Of a stretch of 64,000 bases of DNA, positions 8,417-16,690 are shown piece after piece. Location of the stretch: assembly GCA_017860295.1 (NCBI GenBank), contig JAFNAS010000014.1, positions 19,562 to 83,561 of the forward strand, read 5' to 3'. How positions within the stretch are numbered: position 1 is the stretch's first letter; each line of letters begins with the position of its first letter. The notes below the pieces were generated by a model. The model searched no databases. It saw only the letters and a program-made list of their open reading frames with translations, and was not told the origin of the DNA. This stretch comes from Bacteroidota bacterium (GTDB lineage Bacteria; Bacteroidota; Bacteroidia; Bacteroidales; Paludibacteraceae). The position numbers and the translations under genes are program-made.

Positions 8417-9286
8417 ATGATTGACTATAATTTACCCAACGATATCGGTCTGGTTCTCGAAGGTGGTGGCTTCAGAGGAATGTATACCGCCGGAGTATTG
8501 GACTCGTTTCTTCAGCAAGAACTCTATTTTAAGTATCTTATTGGAGTCTCTGCCGGAGCTGATTACGGTGCGTCGTATGTGTCGCGGCAGTTCGGACGCA
8601 ATCTTGCGGTCAACGAATATGTCTCCGATCCCAACTATTGCAGTTGGTTTCACCTGCTGTCGAAAGGAGAGTATTTTAACGATGATTTTGTCTATCGTTA
8701 TTTACCGGAACATTTGGTTCCTTTTGATTTTGAGGCTTTTTCGTCGGGTAATGTTACGATGAAGGTTGGTCTGACCGATTGCAATACCGGTAAGGCCGCA
8801 TTCAAAGTGTTGGATGCTACGGATAAAAAGCGTTTTGCAACGTTGCTTTCGGCCACCTCTTCGCTTCCTGTCATTGCCAGACCCAAGCAGATCGACAAGG
8901 AACTCTACCTGGACGGTGGTATTTCCGATTCGATTCCCGTGCAGCAGGCTTTCAACGATGGATACAAACGTTTGGTGGTGATTCTTACCCGTGATGCCGC
9001 TTATCGGAAAGATCAGGTAAAATTCCTTCCGTTCTGGAAACACCATTACCGTCACTATCCGCGTTTGGCCGAAGCCATTATCAACCGCGCAGCCCAGTAT
9101 AACCAAACGCTGGATCTGATTGCGAAACTGGAAAAAGAGGGTAGTATCTATGTAATCCGTCCCAATGAAACGCTTCCTGTTTCGCGCATGGAAAATAAGC
9201 CGAAACGTCTTGAGAAAGTCTATTATATGGGTCTGGAACAGATGAATAAAGAGATAGACCGGCTGAAAGAGTGGATCGGAATTTAA
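8417..9286 (+). CDS. Patatin-like phospholipase (YjjU-like)
   Basis: 289 aa. Three patatin hallmarks are present: oxyanion loop GGGFRG (residues 16-21), nucleophile elbow GVSAG with Ser45, and the DGG motif with Asp166; Ser45/Asp166 form the catalytic dyad. The C-terminal half matches the YjjU-type bacterial patatins. The expected activity is hydrolysis of acyl esters of phospholipids or other lipids. There is no signal peptide, so it is cytosolic or membrane-peripheral. The ATG at 8417 lies directly after a heptad array, leaving little room for a normal leader. Confidence 0.9.
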   Translation: MIDYNLPNDIGLVLEGGGFRGMYTAGVLDSFLQQELYFKYLIGVSAGADYGASYVSRQFGRNLAVNEYVSDPNYCSWFHLLSKGEYFNDDFVYRYLPEHLVPFDFEAFSSGNVTMKVGLTDCNTGKAAFKVLDATDKKRFATLLSATSSLPVIARPKQIDKELYLDGGISDSIPVQQAFNDGYKRLVVILTRDAAYRKDQVKFLPFWKHHYRHYPRLAEAIINRAAQYNQTLDLIAKLEKEGSIYVIRPNETLPVSRMENKPKRLEKVYYMGLEQMNKEIDRLKEWIGI

Positions 9287-9320
9287 TTTGAAAATGTGGG
9301 AATTTGAAAATTTGAAAATG
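9287..9320. repeat. Octamer-type low-complexity repeat, unit TTTGAAAA
   Basis: Imperfect TTTGAAAA copies begin one base after the patatin stop. The same unit occurs directly after the kdpA stop (13313-13350). Confidence 0.8.
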
Positions 9321-9377
9321 AAGTCAAGACCACTTCAATGATATAATCTGCCAACTGAATGTGCATGGCATAACTAC

Positions 9378-11426
9378 ATGATTAATTTGAGTATGAGTAG
9401 AAATCTGAAACAAGCCGCGATATTGTCCTTCTTTTTGCTGGGCATATTTTCTTTTAGTAATGCGCAGTCTGTCGATCCGATGGTGTCGCATATCGATTCG
9501 ACCGAAACGCCGGGTCATGATTTTTTTCTGTATGCCAATGGAAAATGGTTTAAGCAGAATCCTATTCCTGCCAGTGAAACATCGAATGGTATTTTCCAGA
9601 TGATTCAGGATACCATTAACGCCCAGATACACGATGTGTGTGTGTCGTCGGCCGGGATGAAGAACAGCGTGAAAGGGAGTGCCCGTCAGAAAATCGGTGA
9701 TCTCTTCTTTACCGGCATGGACTCCGTGTCGTTGAACCGGATGGGAATTGCTCCGCTCAAATCCGATTTGGACCGGATTAATCAAATCTCTTCGGTTAGC
9801 CAGTTGATGACTACGGCGGCTTACTTAAGAACGATCGGTGCCGGTTCTATGTATAGTCTTGCCGTGGGACAGGACGATAAAATAAGCAGTAAACATGCCG
9901 TATTTGTCGGTCAGGGAGGATTGAGCCTGCCCGATCGCGAGTACTATTTTGCCACCGATGCCCGTGCGGCCAAAGTGCGTGAAGCGTTTATGACTTATGC
10001 CCGTAAAATGTTCGGTTTGATGGGTTATAGCGAAGCTCAGGCGAAGGTAGCTGCTGATGAGGTGATGAAACTGGAAACGACTCTGGCCAAGGTTTCGCGT
10101 AAACGCGAGGATACCCGCGACCCGTTGTTGAATTACAATAAAATGACTTTTGCCAAACTGGCATCCGAAAATCCTTCGCTGGAGTTGAAACAGTCATTGA
10201 CGATTGTGGGCCTGCCCAAAGTAGACTCGATTATTGTAGGGCAACCCGAATTTGTGACGGCTCTCAACGGTTACATTAAAACTATGCCGCTATCGGCCTG
10301 GAAATCGTATCTGAAGTTGCGCCTGATGAGTGCTTATGCTGATTATCTCGACGATAAAACATTTGCAATTGTCTTTGAATACAGTTCGGCATTGAGAGGA
10401 ACTACCGAACCCCGTCCCCGCTGGAAACGTGTAACCGAAGAGGTGGATGGTTCGTTGGGTGATCTGGTCGGTCAGGTGTATGTGAAAGATTACCTGCCGA
10501 AAGGAACCAAAGAGAAGCTGATGGAGATCGGTACCGAAATCAAGAAGGTGTATGCCGAACGCATCAAAAACCTCGACTGGATGTCGCCTGACACCAAGAT
10601 CAAAGCGCTTCACAAATTAGACGTGATGATAATGAAAGTGGGTTATCCCGACAAATGGAAGGATATGAGTAAGCTGCAGATAGACAAAAGCTCGTATGCA
10701 GCCAATATGAAGCACGTTGCTCAATGGCAATATAACTATATGATTTCCAAATATGGCAAACCGGTCGATCGTACCGAATGGGATATGCAGCCGCAAACCT
10801 ACAACGCGTACTATAATCCTTCGAATAACGAAATTGTGGTACCGGGTTGTAACATCATTGTGCCGGGATACGAACGCAAGATGGCCGACGATGCCATTCT
10901 TTACTCTATTATCGGCGGGTCTACTTTCGGTCACGAAATGACACACGGTTTCGACGATCAGGGGGCGAAATACGATTCCAATGGTAACCTTGCCAACTGG
11001 TGGACTACCGAAGACAGTACTAAATTCTTTACCAAGACGAAGATGATTGTGGCTCAGTTCAACAAATATGTTGCGGTGGACAGCCTGCATGTAAACGGTG
11101 AGATGACGCAGGGCGAAAATATTGCCGATTTGGGTGGTGTTGCTATGGGTTATGAGGCCTTTAAAAAGACGGCACAATATAAAAACAATCAGGTAATCGG
11201 TGGCTTGACTCCCGATAAACGCTTTTTCCTTGGTTACGGAATGGCCTGGATGGTCAATATTCGTCCCGAAGCGCTAGCCAATCAGGTTCGCAGCGACGTA
11301 CATTCACCCGCTCGTTTCCGTATCAACGGCCCGCTTTCCGATATCGATGCTTTCTATAAAATATTCGATGTCAAACCGGGCGATGCCATGTGGATTCCCG
11401 AAGAGCAACGCGTGAAGATCTGGTAA
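9378..11426 (+). CDS. M13-family zinc metallopeptidase (neprilysin/PepO type)
   Basis: 682 aa. A signal peptide (about residues 9-30, ending FSNAQ) directs export; the start may be the ATG at 9393, five codons in. The N-terminal helical domain resembles Peptidase_M13_N. The catalytic part has the zinc motif HEMTH (H519, E520, H523) followed by GFDDQG, the third ligand E580 in GENIADLGG, and the substrate-binding NAYY block before NNEIVVPG. It ends in the short RVKIW typical of the family. It cleaves oligopeptides in the periplasm or at the surface. All key residues are present. A terminator follows. Confidence 0.95.
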   Translation: MINLSMSRNLKQAAILSFFLLGIFSFSNAQSVDPMVSHIDSTETPGHDFFLYANGKWFKQNPIPASETSNGIFQMIQDTINAQIHDVCVSSAGMKNSVKGSARQKIGDLFFTGMDSVSLNRMGIAPLKSDLDRINQISSVSQLMTTAAYLRTIGAGSMYSLAVGQDDKISSKHAVFVGQGGLSLPDREYYFATDARAAKVREAFMTYARKMFGLMGYSEAQAKVAADEVMKLETTLAKVSRKREDTRDPLLNYNKMTFAKLASENPSLELKQSLTIVGLPKVDSIIVGQPEFVTALNGYIKTMPLSAWKSYLKLRLMSAYADYLDDKTFAIVFEYSSALRGTTEPRPRWKRVTEEVDGSLGDLVGQVYVKDYLPKGTKEKLMEIGTEIKKVYAERIKNLDWMSPDTKIKALHKLDVMIMKVGYPDKWKDMSKLQIDKSSYAANMKHVAQWQYNYMISKYGKPVDRTEWDMQPQTYNAYYNPSNNEIVVPGCNIIVPGYERKMADDAILYSIIGGSTFGHEMTHGFDDQGAKYDSNGNLANWWTTEDSTKFFTKTKMIVAQFNKYVAVDSLHVNGEMTQGENIADLGGVAMGYEAFKKTAQYKNNQVIGGLTPDKRFFLGYGMAWMVNIRPEALANQVRSDVHSPARFRINGPLSDIDAFYKIFDVKPGDAMWIPEEQRVKIW

Positions 11427-11465
11427 TCGTTCGTTTGAACGACCGGATTCTTTACTAAACAATTC

Positions 11466-11511
11466 AATCCACGGATTCAACGATTTATGCGTTGATCCGT
11501 GGATTTTTTTA
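11466..11511 (+). terminator. Intrinsic terminator after the M13 peptidase
   Basis: Stem AATCCACGGATTCAACG (11466-11482) with CGTTGATCCGTGGATT (11490-11505), then a run of T. It separates the peptidase from the kdp locus. Confidence 0.92.
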
Positions 11512-11572
11512 TCTTTATAAAATCTTTATATCCGCCGCTCACATCTTTATTTTCTCCTTACACCTTCTGGTA

Positions 11573-11580
11573 TACATTTG
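11573..11580 (+). promoter_or_regulatory. Likely kdpA promoter -7 element
   Basis: TACATTTG fits TAnnTTTG, 46 bp before kdpA. No clear -33 TTTG is seen; a weak -33 would be compatible with activation by KdpE. A 12-codon reading frame (11592-11630) lies between it and kdpA and overlaps its ATG. Confidence 0.5.
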
Positions 11581-11626
11581 CATCGAAAACAATGCGAATG
11601 ATCATTTATAGAAAAATAAAGAAACA

Positions 11627-13312
11627 ATGAGTACTTTTATTCAACTCGCTCTCTTTTTGGGCGCTCTCATCCTGCTGACTCCCGTCCTGGGAAAATATAT
11701 GAAGCAAGTAATCAGCGGAGAAAATCACATACTGACACCCGTCCTCGGGTGGCTCGAACGGAGTATTTATCGTGTTTGCGGTATCGATCCGCAGGAGGAT
11801 ATGAACTGGAAAAAATACCTGGCGAGTCTGCTATGGTTTAACTTTTTCGGTTTTGTCATTGTCTTTGCTTTGCAGTTGACACAGGCGTGGTTGCCATTTA
11901 ATCCGGCAAAAGTGCCGAATACCTCTTGGCATCTGGCTCTGAATACCGCTATCAGTTTTGTGACCAACACCAATTGGCAATCGTACAGTGGCGAAAGCAC
12001 GATGAGTTATCTTACTCAGATGGCAGCGCTTGGCGTGCAGAATTTTCTGAGCGCGGCAACCGGTCTGGCTGTATTAATAGCACTAATGAAAGGCCTGATC
12101 AAAAACACGAAACAACAACTCGGAAACTTTTGGGTCGACCTTACCCGTTCGGTGATCTATATTTTATTGCCGTTGTCGATTGTTTTTGCGTTAATTCTCG
12201 TAGGGCAGGGCGTTGTGCAAACATTCTCTTCCTATACCGACACTACAACGCTGGAAGGTGTTAAGCAGGTGATTCCGCTTGGTCCGGCAGCCTCTCAGAT
12301 TGCCATCAAACAACTCGGCACCAATGGCGGAGGCTTCTTCGGCGTAAACAGCGCTCATCCGTTTGAAAATCCGACACCTTTCTCCAATTTTCTGGAGATG
12401 TTGGCCATTCTGCTTATTCCGGCCGCCTTGACCTATACGTATGGACTCTTTATCGGTTCCAAAAAACAGGGATGGACGCTATTCGGTGCCATGCTGATTA
12501 TTCTGTGCGTGGGTTTGGGCGTATCGCTTTATGCCGAATACGCGGCCAATCCGGCGCTGCATATTGCCGGGTCGATGGAGGGAAAAGAGACCCGGTTTGG
12601 AATTGTCAATAGTATTATCTGGTCTACATCCACCACGGTAGCCTCCAACGGTTCAGTAAATGCCATGCACGACAGTCTCTCTCCGCTGGCCGGATTGGTG
12701 GCTATGTTCAATATGATGTTGGGCGAAGTGGTTTTTGGGGGCGTTGGTTCCGGTTTGTACGGCATGATAGCCTTTGTGATTCTGACGGTGTTTATCGCCG
12801 GATTGATGGTGGGACGTACTCCCGAATACTTGGGTAAGAAGATCGAATCGTTCGAAGTGCGGATGGCGTTGATTGCTGTGCTGGCTCCGGCGGTATGCAT
12901 ATTGGCTTTCACGGCCATAGCGGTTAGTGCACATGCTGGTCTTGCCGGGTTGAACAACAAAGGGCCGCACGGATTGTCGGAAATTCTCTATGCCTTTACT
13001 TCGGCTTGTGCAAACAATGGTAGCGCTTTTGCCGGACTAACCACCAATACCCCGTTTTATAACGTGCTATTGTCGATATGCATGTTGGTGGGGCGCTTCG
13101 GGGTTATTATTCCGATGATGGCCATTGCCGGCAGCATGGCGGGCAAAAAGGTTACGCCGGTATCTTCGGGTACTTTTCATACAGATAACGGGATGTTTCT
13201 TATTTTGTTGATCGGAGTAATCATCATTGTCGGCGGATTGACTTTCTTCCCTGCTCTTTCATTGGGGCCGATTCTGGAACATCTGTTGATGCAGGCGGGA
13301 ATGACGTTTTGA
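11627..13312 (+). CDS. kdpA: Potassium-transporting ATPase, subunit A
   Basis: 561 aa, full length for KdpA, with ten or more membrane segments. KdpA is the inner-membrane potassium channel-like subunit of the P-type KdpFABC pump. The four pore-loop selectivity regions are visible, including LGTNGGGFFGVNSAHPFENP and NNGSAFAGL. KdpB, KdpC and the KdpDE two-component system follow, so the locus can both make and regulate the pump. No normal hydrophobic kdpF was seen upstream. A TTTGAAAA repeat begins straight after the stop. Confidence 0.97.
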   Translation: MSTFIQLALFLGALILLTPVLGKYMKQVISGENHILTPVLGWLERSIYRVCGIDPQEDMNWKKYLASLLWFNFFGFVIVFALQLTQAWLPFNPAKVPNTSWHLALNTAISFVTNTNWQSYSGESTMSYLTQMAALGVQNFLSAATGLAVLIALMKGLIKNTKQQLGNFWVDLTRSVIYILLPLSIVFALILVGQGVVQTFSSYTDTTTLEGVKQVIPLGPAASQIAIKQLGTNGGGFFGVNSAHPFENPTPFSNFLEMLAILLIPAALTYTYGLFIGSKKQGWTLFGAMLIILCVGLGVSLYAEYAANPALHIAGSMEGKETRFGIVNSIIWSTSTTVASNGSVNAMHDSLSPLAGLVAMFNMMLGEVVFGGVGSGLYGMIAFVILTVFIAGLMVGRTPEYLGKKIESFEVRMALIAVLAPAVCILAFTAIAVSAHAGLAGLNNKGPHGLSEILYAFTSACANNGSAFAGLTTNTPFYNVLLSICMLVGRFGVIIPMMAIAGSMAGKKVTPVSSGTFHTDNGMFLILLIGVIIIVGGLTFFPALSLGPILEHLLMQAGMTF

Positions 13313-13400
13313 TTTGAAAATTTGAAAATTTGAGAATTTGAAAATGAGGAAATGAAATCTGTAATGTCTGAAACATTAAACATTAAACTTTGAACAATCA
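13313..13400. repeat. Two short-period repeats between kdpA and kdpB
   Basis: TTTGAAAA-type octamers (13313-13350), then four heptads directly before the kdpB ATG: acattaa, acattaa, actttga, acaatca (13373-13400). The 88-bp spacer is mostly repeat. Confidence 0.75.
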
Positions 13401-15485
13401 ATGAGTACACAAGATAAAACATCGTCGCAGCTATTTAACCGGAAATTAATTGTTCCGGCGCTGAAAGACGCAGTTGTAAAGCTGCATCCGGCCAAACTGA
13501 TCCAAAATCCAATCATCTTTATCGTTGGACTGGGTGCCGTACTGACAACCGGAATTGTTGTCGCAAATCTGTTTGCCGGCCACTTTTCCTCCTTCGATTT
13601 CCAGATTACCGTCTGGTTGTGGTTTACCGTTTTGTTTGCCAACTTCTCCGAAGCCATTGCCGAGGGTAGGGGAAAGGCACAGGCCGAGACCCTGAAAAAG
13701 AGTCGCACACAAACCAAAGCCCGCCGGATGAAAGGCGATAAGGAAGAGGTGGTTTGGGCAACCGAACTGACCCGGGGCAATCTGGTGGTTTGTGAAACAG
13801 GGGATGTAATTCCTGCCGACGGTGATGTGATCGAAGGTATTGCCAGCGTGGACGAATCGGCCATTACCGGCGAATCGGCACCTGTGATCCGCGAAAGTGG
13901 CGGCGACCGGTGCGCGGTAACCGGCGGCACCAAGGTGCTGAGTGACAAAATCATTATCAAAGTGACCTCTGAACCCGGAGATACCTTCCTCGACCGGATG
14001 ATTGCGCTGGTGGAAGGTGCCAAACGGAAGAAAACCCCCAACGAAATCGCGCTGAATAATCTTTTGCTGGGTCTGACAGCTATTTTCCTAATTGCTGTTA
14101 TTACCCTGCCTTCGTTGTTCAACTACAATCTTGCCGGACAGCAATCGACGTTGAGCCTGACCATTCTGGTGGCGTTGTTGGTCTGCCTGATCCCAACCAC
14201 CATTGGCGGCTTGTTGAGCGCGATCGGAATCAGCGGGATGGATCGCCTATTGCAGAAAAATGTGATTGCCACCAGTGGAAAAGCCGTAGAAGCTGCGGGT
14301 GATGTGGATGTGCTGATGCTCGATAAGACCGGTACTATTACGCTGGGTAACCGTATGGCGACCGATTTTATTCCGGCCGACACGATTTCACAGGAGGCTT
14401 TGGCCGATGCTGCCCAGCTGGCCTCGCTGGCCGACGAAACGCCCGAAGGACGTTCGGTGGTGATTCTTGCGAAAGAGAAATTTCACCTGCGCGAACGCCA
14501 TATTCACGAGTCTGATATGACTTTCGTTCCTTTTACGGCTCAATCGCGGATGAGTGGAGTTGACATTCGTTTGCCGAACGGTAAAATACGTTCCATCCGC
14601 AAAGGAGCTACCGATGCTATCCGCAAGTTTGTTCAAAACAACAATGGCTTTTTTCCTCAGAGTGTGTCGGACAAGGTGGTGGAACTCTCCGGTCAGGGAG
14701 CAACCCCCTTGGTAGTTGCCGATGGCGATCAGGTACTGGGAGTTATTCACCTGAAAGATATAGTGAAAGGCGGTATCAAACATCGTTTTGCACAGTTGCG
14801 TGCGATGGGTATCAAAACCGTGATGGTGACGGGCGATAATCCGCTGACCGCCGCGGCTATTGCAGCCGAAGCCGGGGTGGATGATTTTATTGCCGAAGCC
14901 AAACCGGAAGACAAGCTCTCCCGCATTCGTCAGGAGCAGGCCAACGGTCACCTTGTCGGAATGATCGGCGACGGTACTAACGATGCTCCCGCTTTAGCGC
15001 AGGCCGATATCGGTATCGCCATGAACAGTGGCACGCAGGCTGCCCGCGAAGCCGGCAATATGGTCGATCTGGATAGTAATCCGACAAAGCTTATCGAAGT
15101 GGTTGAAACCGGCAAGCAGTTGCTGATGACCCGCGGGTCGCTCACCACTTTCAGTATTGCCAACGACGTATCGAAATATTTTGCCATTATCCCGGCTATC
15201 GCCGCCGGATTGTATGCCGGTGCCAACGGTCAGGGAGTACTCTCGGCACTCAATATAATGCACCTTGCTACCCCACAAAGCGCCATCCTCAGCGCGGTTA
15301 TCTTCAATGCCCTGATTATTGTCTTGCTCATTCCGCTGGCATTGAAGGGCGTAAAATACCGTCCGCTTTCGTCGAACCGTATTTTGGCTAAAAACCTGTT
15401 GGTGTATGGATTGGGTGGGCTGGTGGTGCCTTTTATCGGCATCAAGCTGATAGATATTGTGCTACAACTTTTGCATTGTGTTTAA
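13401..15485 (+). CDS. kdpB: Potassium-transporting ATPase, ATP-binding subunit B
   Basis: 694 aa, normal length. P-type ATPase signatures in order: actuator TGES (ITGESAPV), phosphorylation motif [10 protein letters not shown] with Asp308, nucleotide-binding KGA (RKGATDAI), and the hinge [11 protein letters not shown]-terminal and C-terminal hydrophobic helices anchor it in the inner membrane. It hydrolyses ATP to drive potassium uptake through KdpA. All catalytic residues are intact. The META lipoprotein gene begins 25 bp downstream, in the place where kdpC would normally follow. Confidence 0.97.
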   Translation: MSTQDKTSSQLFNRKLIVPALKDAVVKLHPAKLIQNPIIFIVGLGAVLTTGIVVANLFAGHFSSFDFQITVWLWFTVLFANFSEAIAEGRGKAQAETLKKSRTQTKARRMKGDKEEVVWATELTRGNLVVCETGDVIPADGDVIEGIASVDESAITGESAPVIRESGGDRCAVTGGTKVLSDKIIIKVTSEPGDTFLDRMIALVEGAKRKKTPNEIALNNLLLGLTAIFLIAVITLPSLFNYNLAGQQSTLSLTILVALLVCLIPTTIGGLLSAIGISGMDRLLQKNVIATSGKAVEAAGDVDVLMLDKTGTITLGNRMATDFIPADTISQEALADAAQLASLADETPEGRSVVILAKEKFHLRERHIHESDMTFVPFTAQSRMSGVDIRLPNGKIRSIRKGATDAIRKFVQNNNGFFPQSVSDKVVELSGQGATPLVVADGDQVLGVIHLKDIVKGGIKHRFAQLRAMGIKTVMVTGDNPLTAAAIAAEAGVDDFIAEAKPEDKLSRIRQEQANGHLVGMIGDGTNDAPALAQADIGIAMNSGTQAAREAGNMVDLDSNPTKLIEVVETGKQLLMTRGSLTTFSIANDVSKYFAIIPAIAAGLYAGANGQGVLSALNIMHLATPQSAILSAVIFNALIIVLLIPLALKGVKYRPLSSNRILAKNLLVYGLGGLVVPFIGIKLIDIVLQLLHCV

Positions 15486-15510
15486 TTCACTCAATATTAA
15501 ATTGTTGAAA

Positions 15511-15951
15511 ATGAGAACGAAATCAATAATTATGCTGTTGTTAATCACTCAATTGGTGTTTGTAGTGGCTTGTTCTTCGCACAAAGGGCAATCGGGTAAA
15601 GGTAATATTACCGAATCGGTATGGGGATTGGTATCTGTCAAAGCGACAACAGGCGATTCCCTGTTGATGCCTCTGAAAGATGAAGTGCCGACTCTGAACG
15701 TTTTAACCGATGGTACGATAAAAGGGACTACAGGGTGCAATAGTTTTGAGGGTCAGGTAGCGGTAACCGGCTATAACCTGAAATTCGGGAACCTGCTCTT
15801 TACGCATGTGTCGTGTCCTGATAAAACCCTCGAAAGTGCTTTTTATGCCACGCTCGATTCGACGGACAACTATACTGTCGATCACGGCCATCTGTTATTG
15901 AAAAAAAAAGATAAAGTGCTTGCTACTTTTATGTCGATGGATGTAAGATAA
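15511..15951 (+). CDS. META (HslJ-like) domain lipoprotein inside the kdp locus
   Basis: 146 aa from the ATG at 15511; a longer frame from 15457 overlaps kdpB. The signal peptide ends in lipobox VVAC, giving an envelope-anchored lipoprotein. The body is a META domain: ESVWGLVSV, the GTTGCNSFEGQVAV turn with its conserved Cys-Asn, LLFTHVSCPD and a C-terminal DHGHLLLKKKDKVLATF. META/HslJ proteins are linked to heat shock and novobiocin resistance in E. coli, but the biochemistry is unknown. It lies between kdpB and kdpC with 25- and 27-bp spacers on the same strand, so co-transcription with the pump is likely. Confidence 0.85.
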   Translation: MRTKSIIMLLLITQLVFVVACSSHKGQSGKGNITESVWGLVSVKATTGDSLLMPLKDEVPTLNVLTDGTIKGTTGCNSFEGQVAVTGYNLKFGNLLFTHVSCPDKTLESAFYATLDSTDNYTVDHGHLLLKKKDKVLATFMSMDVR

Positions 15952-15978
15952 GTTGTTTTTATGTAATTGATTAAGTGT

Positions 15979-16554
15979 ATGAAAAAAAATATTTTATCCG
16001 GTCTGAAAATGCTATTGGCATTCACCTTGCTGACCGGATTGATTTATCCTTTGATGATTACGGGAATTGCACAAGTGGTATTTCCCCGTCAGTCGAATGG
16101 CAGTATTGTTTCTATTGGCCAAAAAGCCTGTGGCTCGGAGCTGCTGGGGCAAGCGTTCAAAAGCAACAGTTATTTCTGGTCGCGGCCTTCAGCATGTGGT
16201 TATGCCACATTGCCTTCGGGAGCTTCCAATTGGGGTCCGACCAGCGATACATTGCGCAAGACGATTGAAAAACGAAGAGAGTCTTTTATTATTGCCAATC
16301 GTCTGCCGTTGAATACGGTGGTGCCCAACGAAATGATGACGGCTTCCGGTAGCGGGCTCGATCCGCATATTTCGCCCGAAAGTGCCACGCTTCAGGTTGA
16401 ACGAATAGCATCGGCGCGTCATTTTTCACCGTCTCAATTACAACAATTGCGTCAATTGGTAGCAAGTCATACCGAACAACCTCAGTTCGGTTGTCTGGGA
16501 GAAAAACGTATAAATGTTCTTGCATTGAACCGTGATCTGGATTTGTTGCGGTAA
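15979..16554 (+). CDS. kdpC: Potassium-transporting ATPase, subunit C
   Basis: 191 aa from the ATG at 15979; an upstream TTG adds only four residues. One N-terminal membrane helix (about 11-33, LLAFTLLTGLIYPLMITGIAQ) is followed by a soluble domain with the KdpC signatures GSELLGQAFKSNSYFWSRPSA, a SGSGLDPHISPESA block and a C-terminal NVLALNRDL. KdpC stabilises the pump and raises ATP affinity of KdpB. Length and motifs are complete. Confidence 0.96.
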   Translation: MKKNILSGLKMLLAFTLLTGLIYPLMITGIAQVVFPRQSNGSIVSIGQKACGSELLGQAFKSNSYFWSRPSACGYATLPSGASNWGPTSDTLRKTIEKRRESFIIANRLPLNTVVPNEMMTASGSGLDPHISPESATLQVERIASARHFSPSQLQQLRQLVASHTEQPQFGCLGEKRINVLALNRDLDLLR

Positions 16555-16561
16555 TTCGCGG

Positions 16562-16569
16562 TATATTTG
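16562..16569 (+). promoter_or_regulatory. Possible separate promoter for kdpD
   Basis: TATATTTG fits TAnnTTTG just after the kdpC stop and 122 bp before kdpD. The downstream bases TTTGCATaCGAA resemble those after the kdpA element (TTTGCATCGAA). A separate promoter would uncouple the sensor from the pump genes. Confidence 0.45.
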
Positions 16570-16690
16570 CATACGAATGAAACGTAAAACGGAAAATAAA
16601 AAACCGACTTAAAATCTTACCATTAAGAAATTCAGACGATTAAGTGAAATCTTTATTTTCTTAATGCCTTTATGGTAAATAGATGTTTTT

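Noticed and set aside
10617..11177. Long minus-strand frame (186 aa) under the M13 peptidase
   Set aside because: It lies fully inside an intact conserved gene and shows no family motif; the same holds for the long antisense frames under kdpB and hisC.
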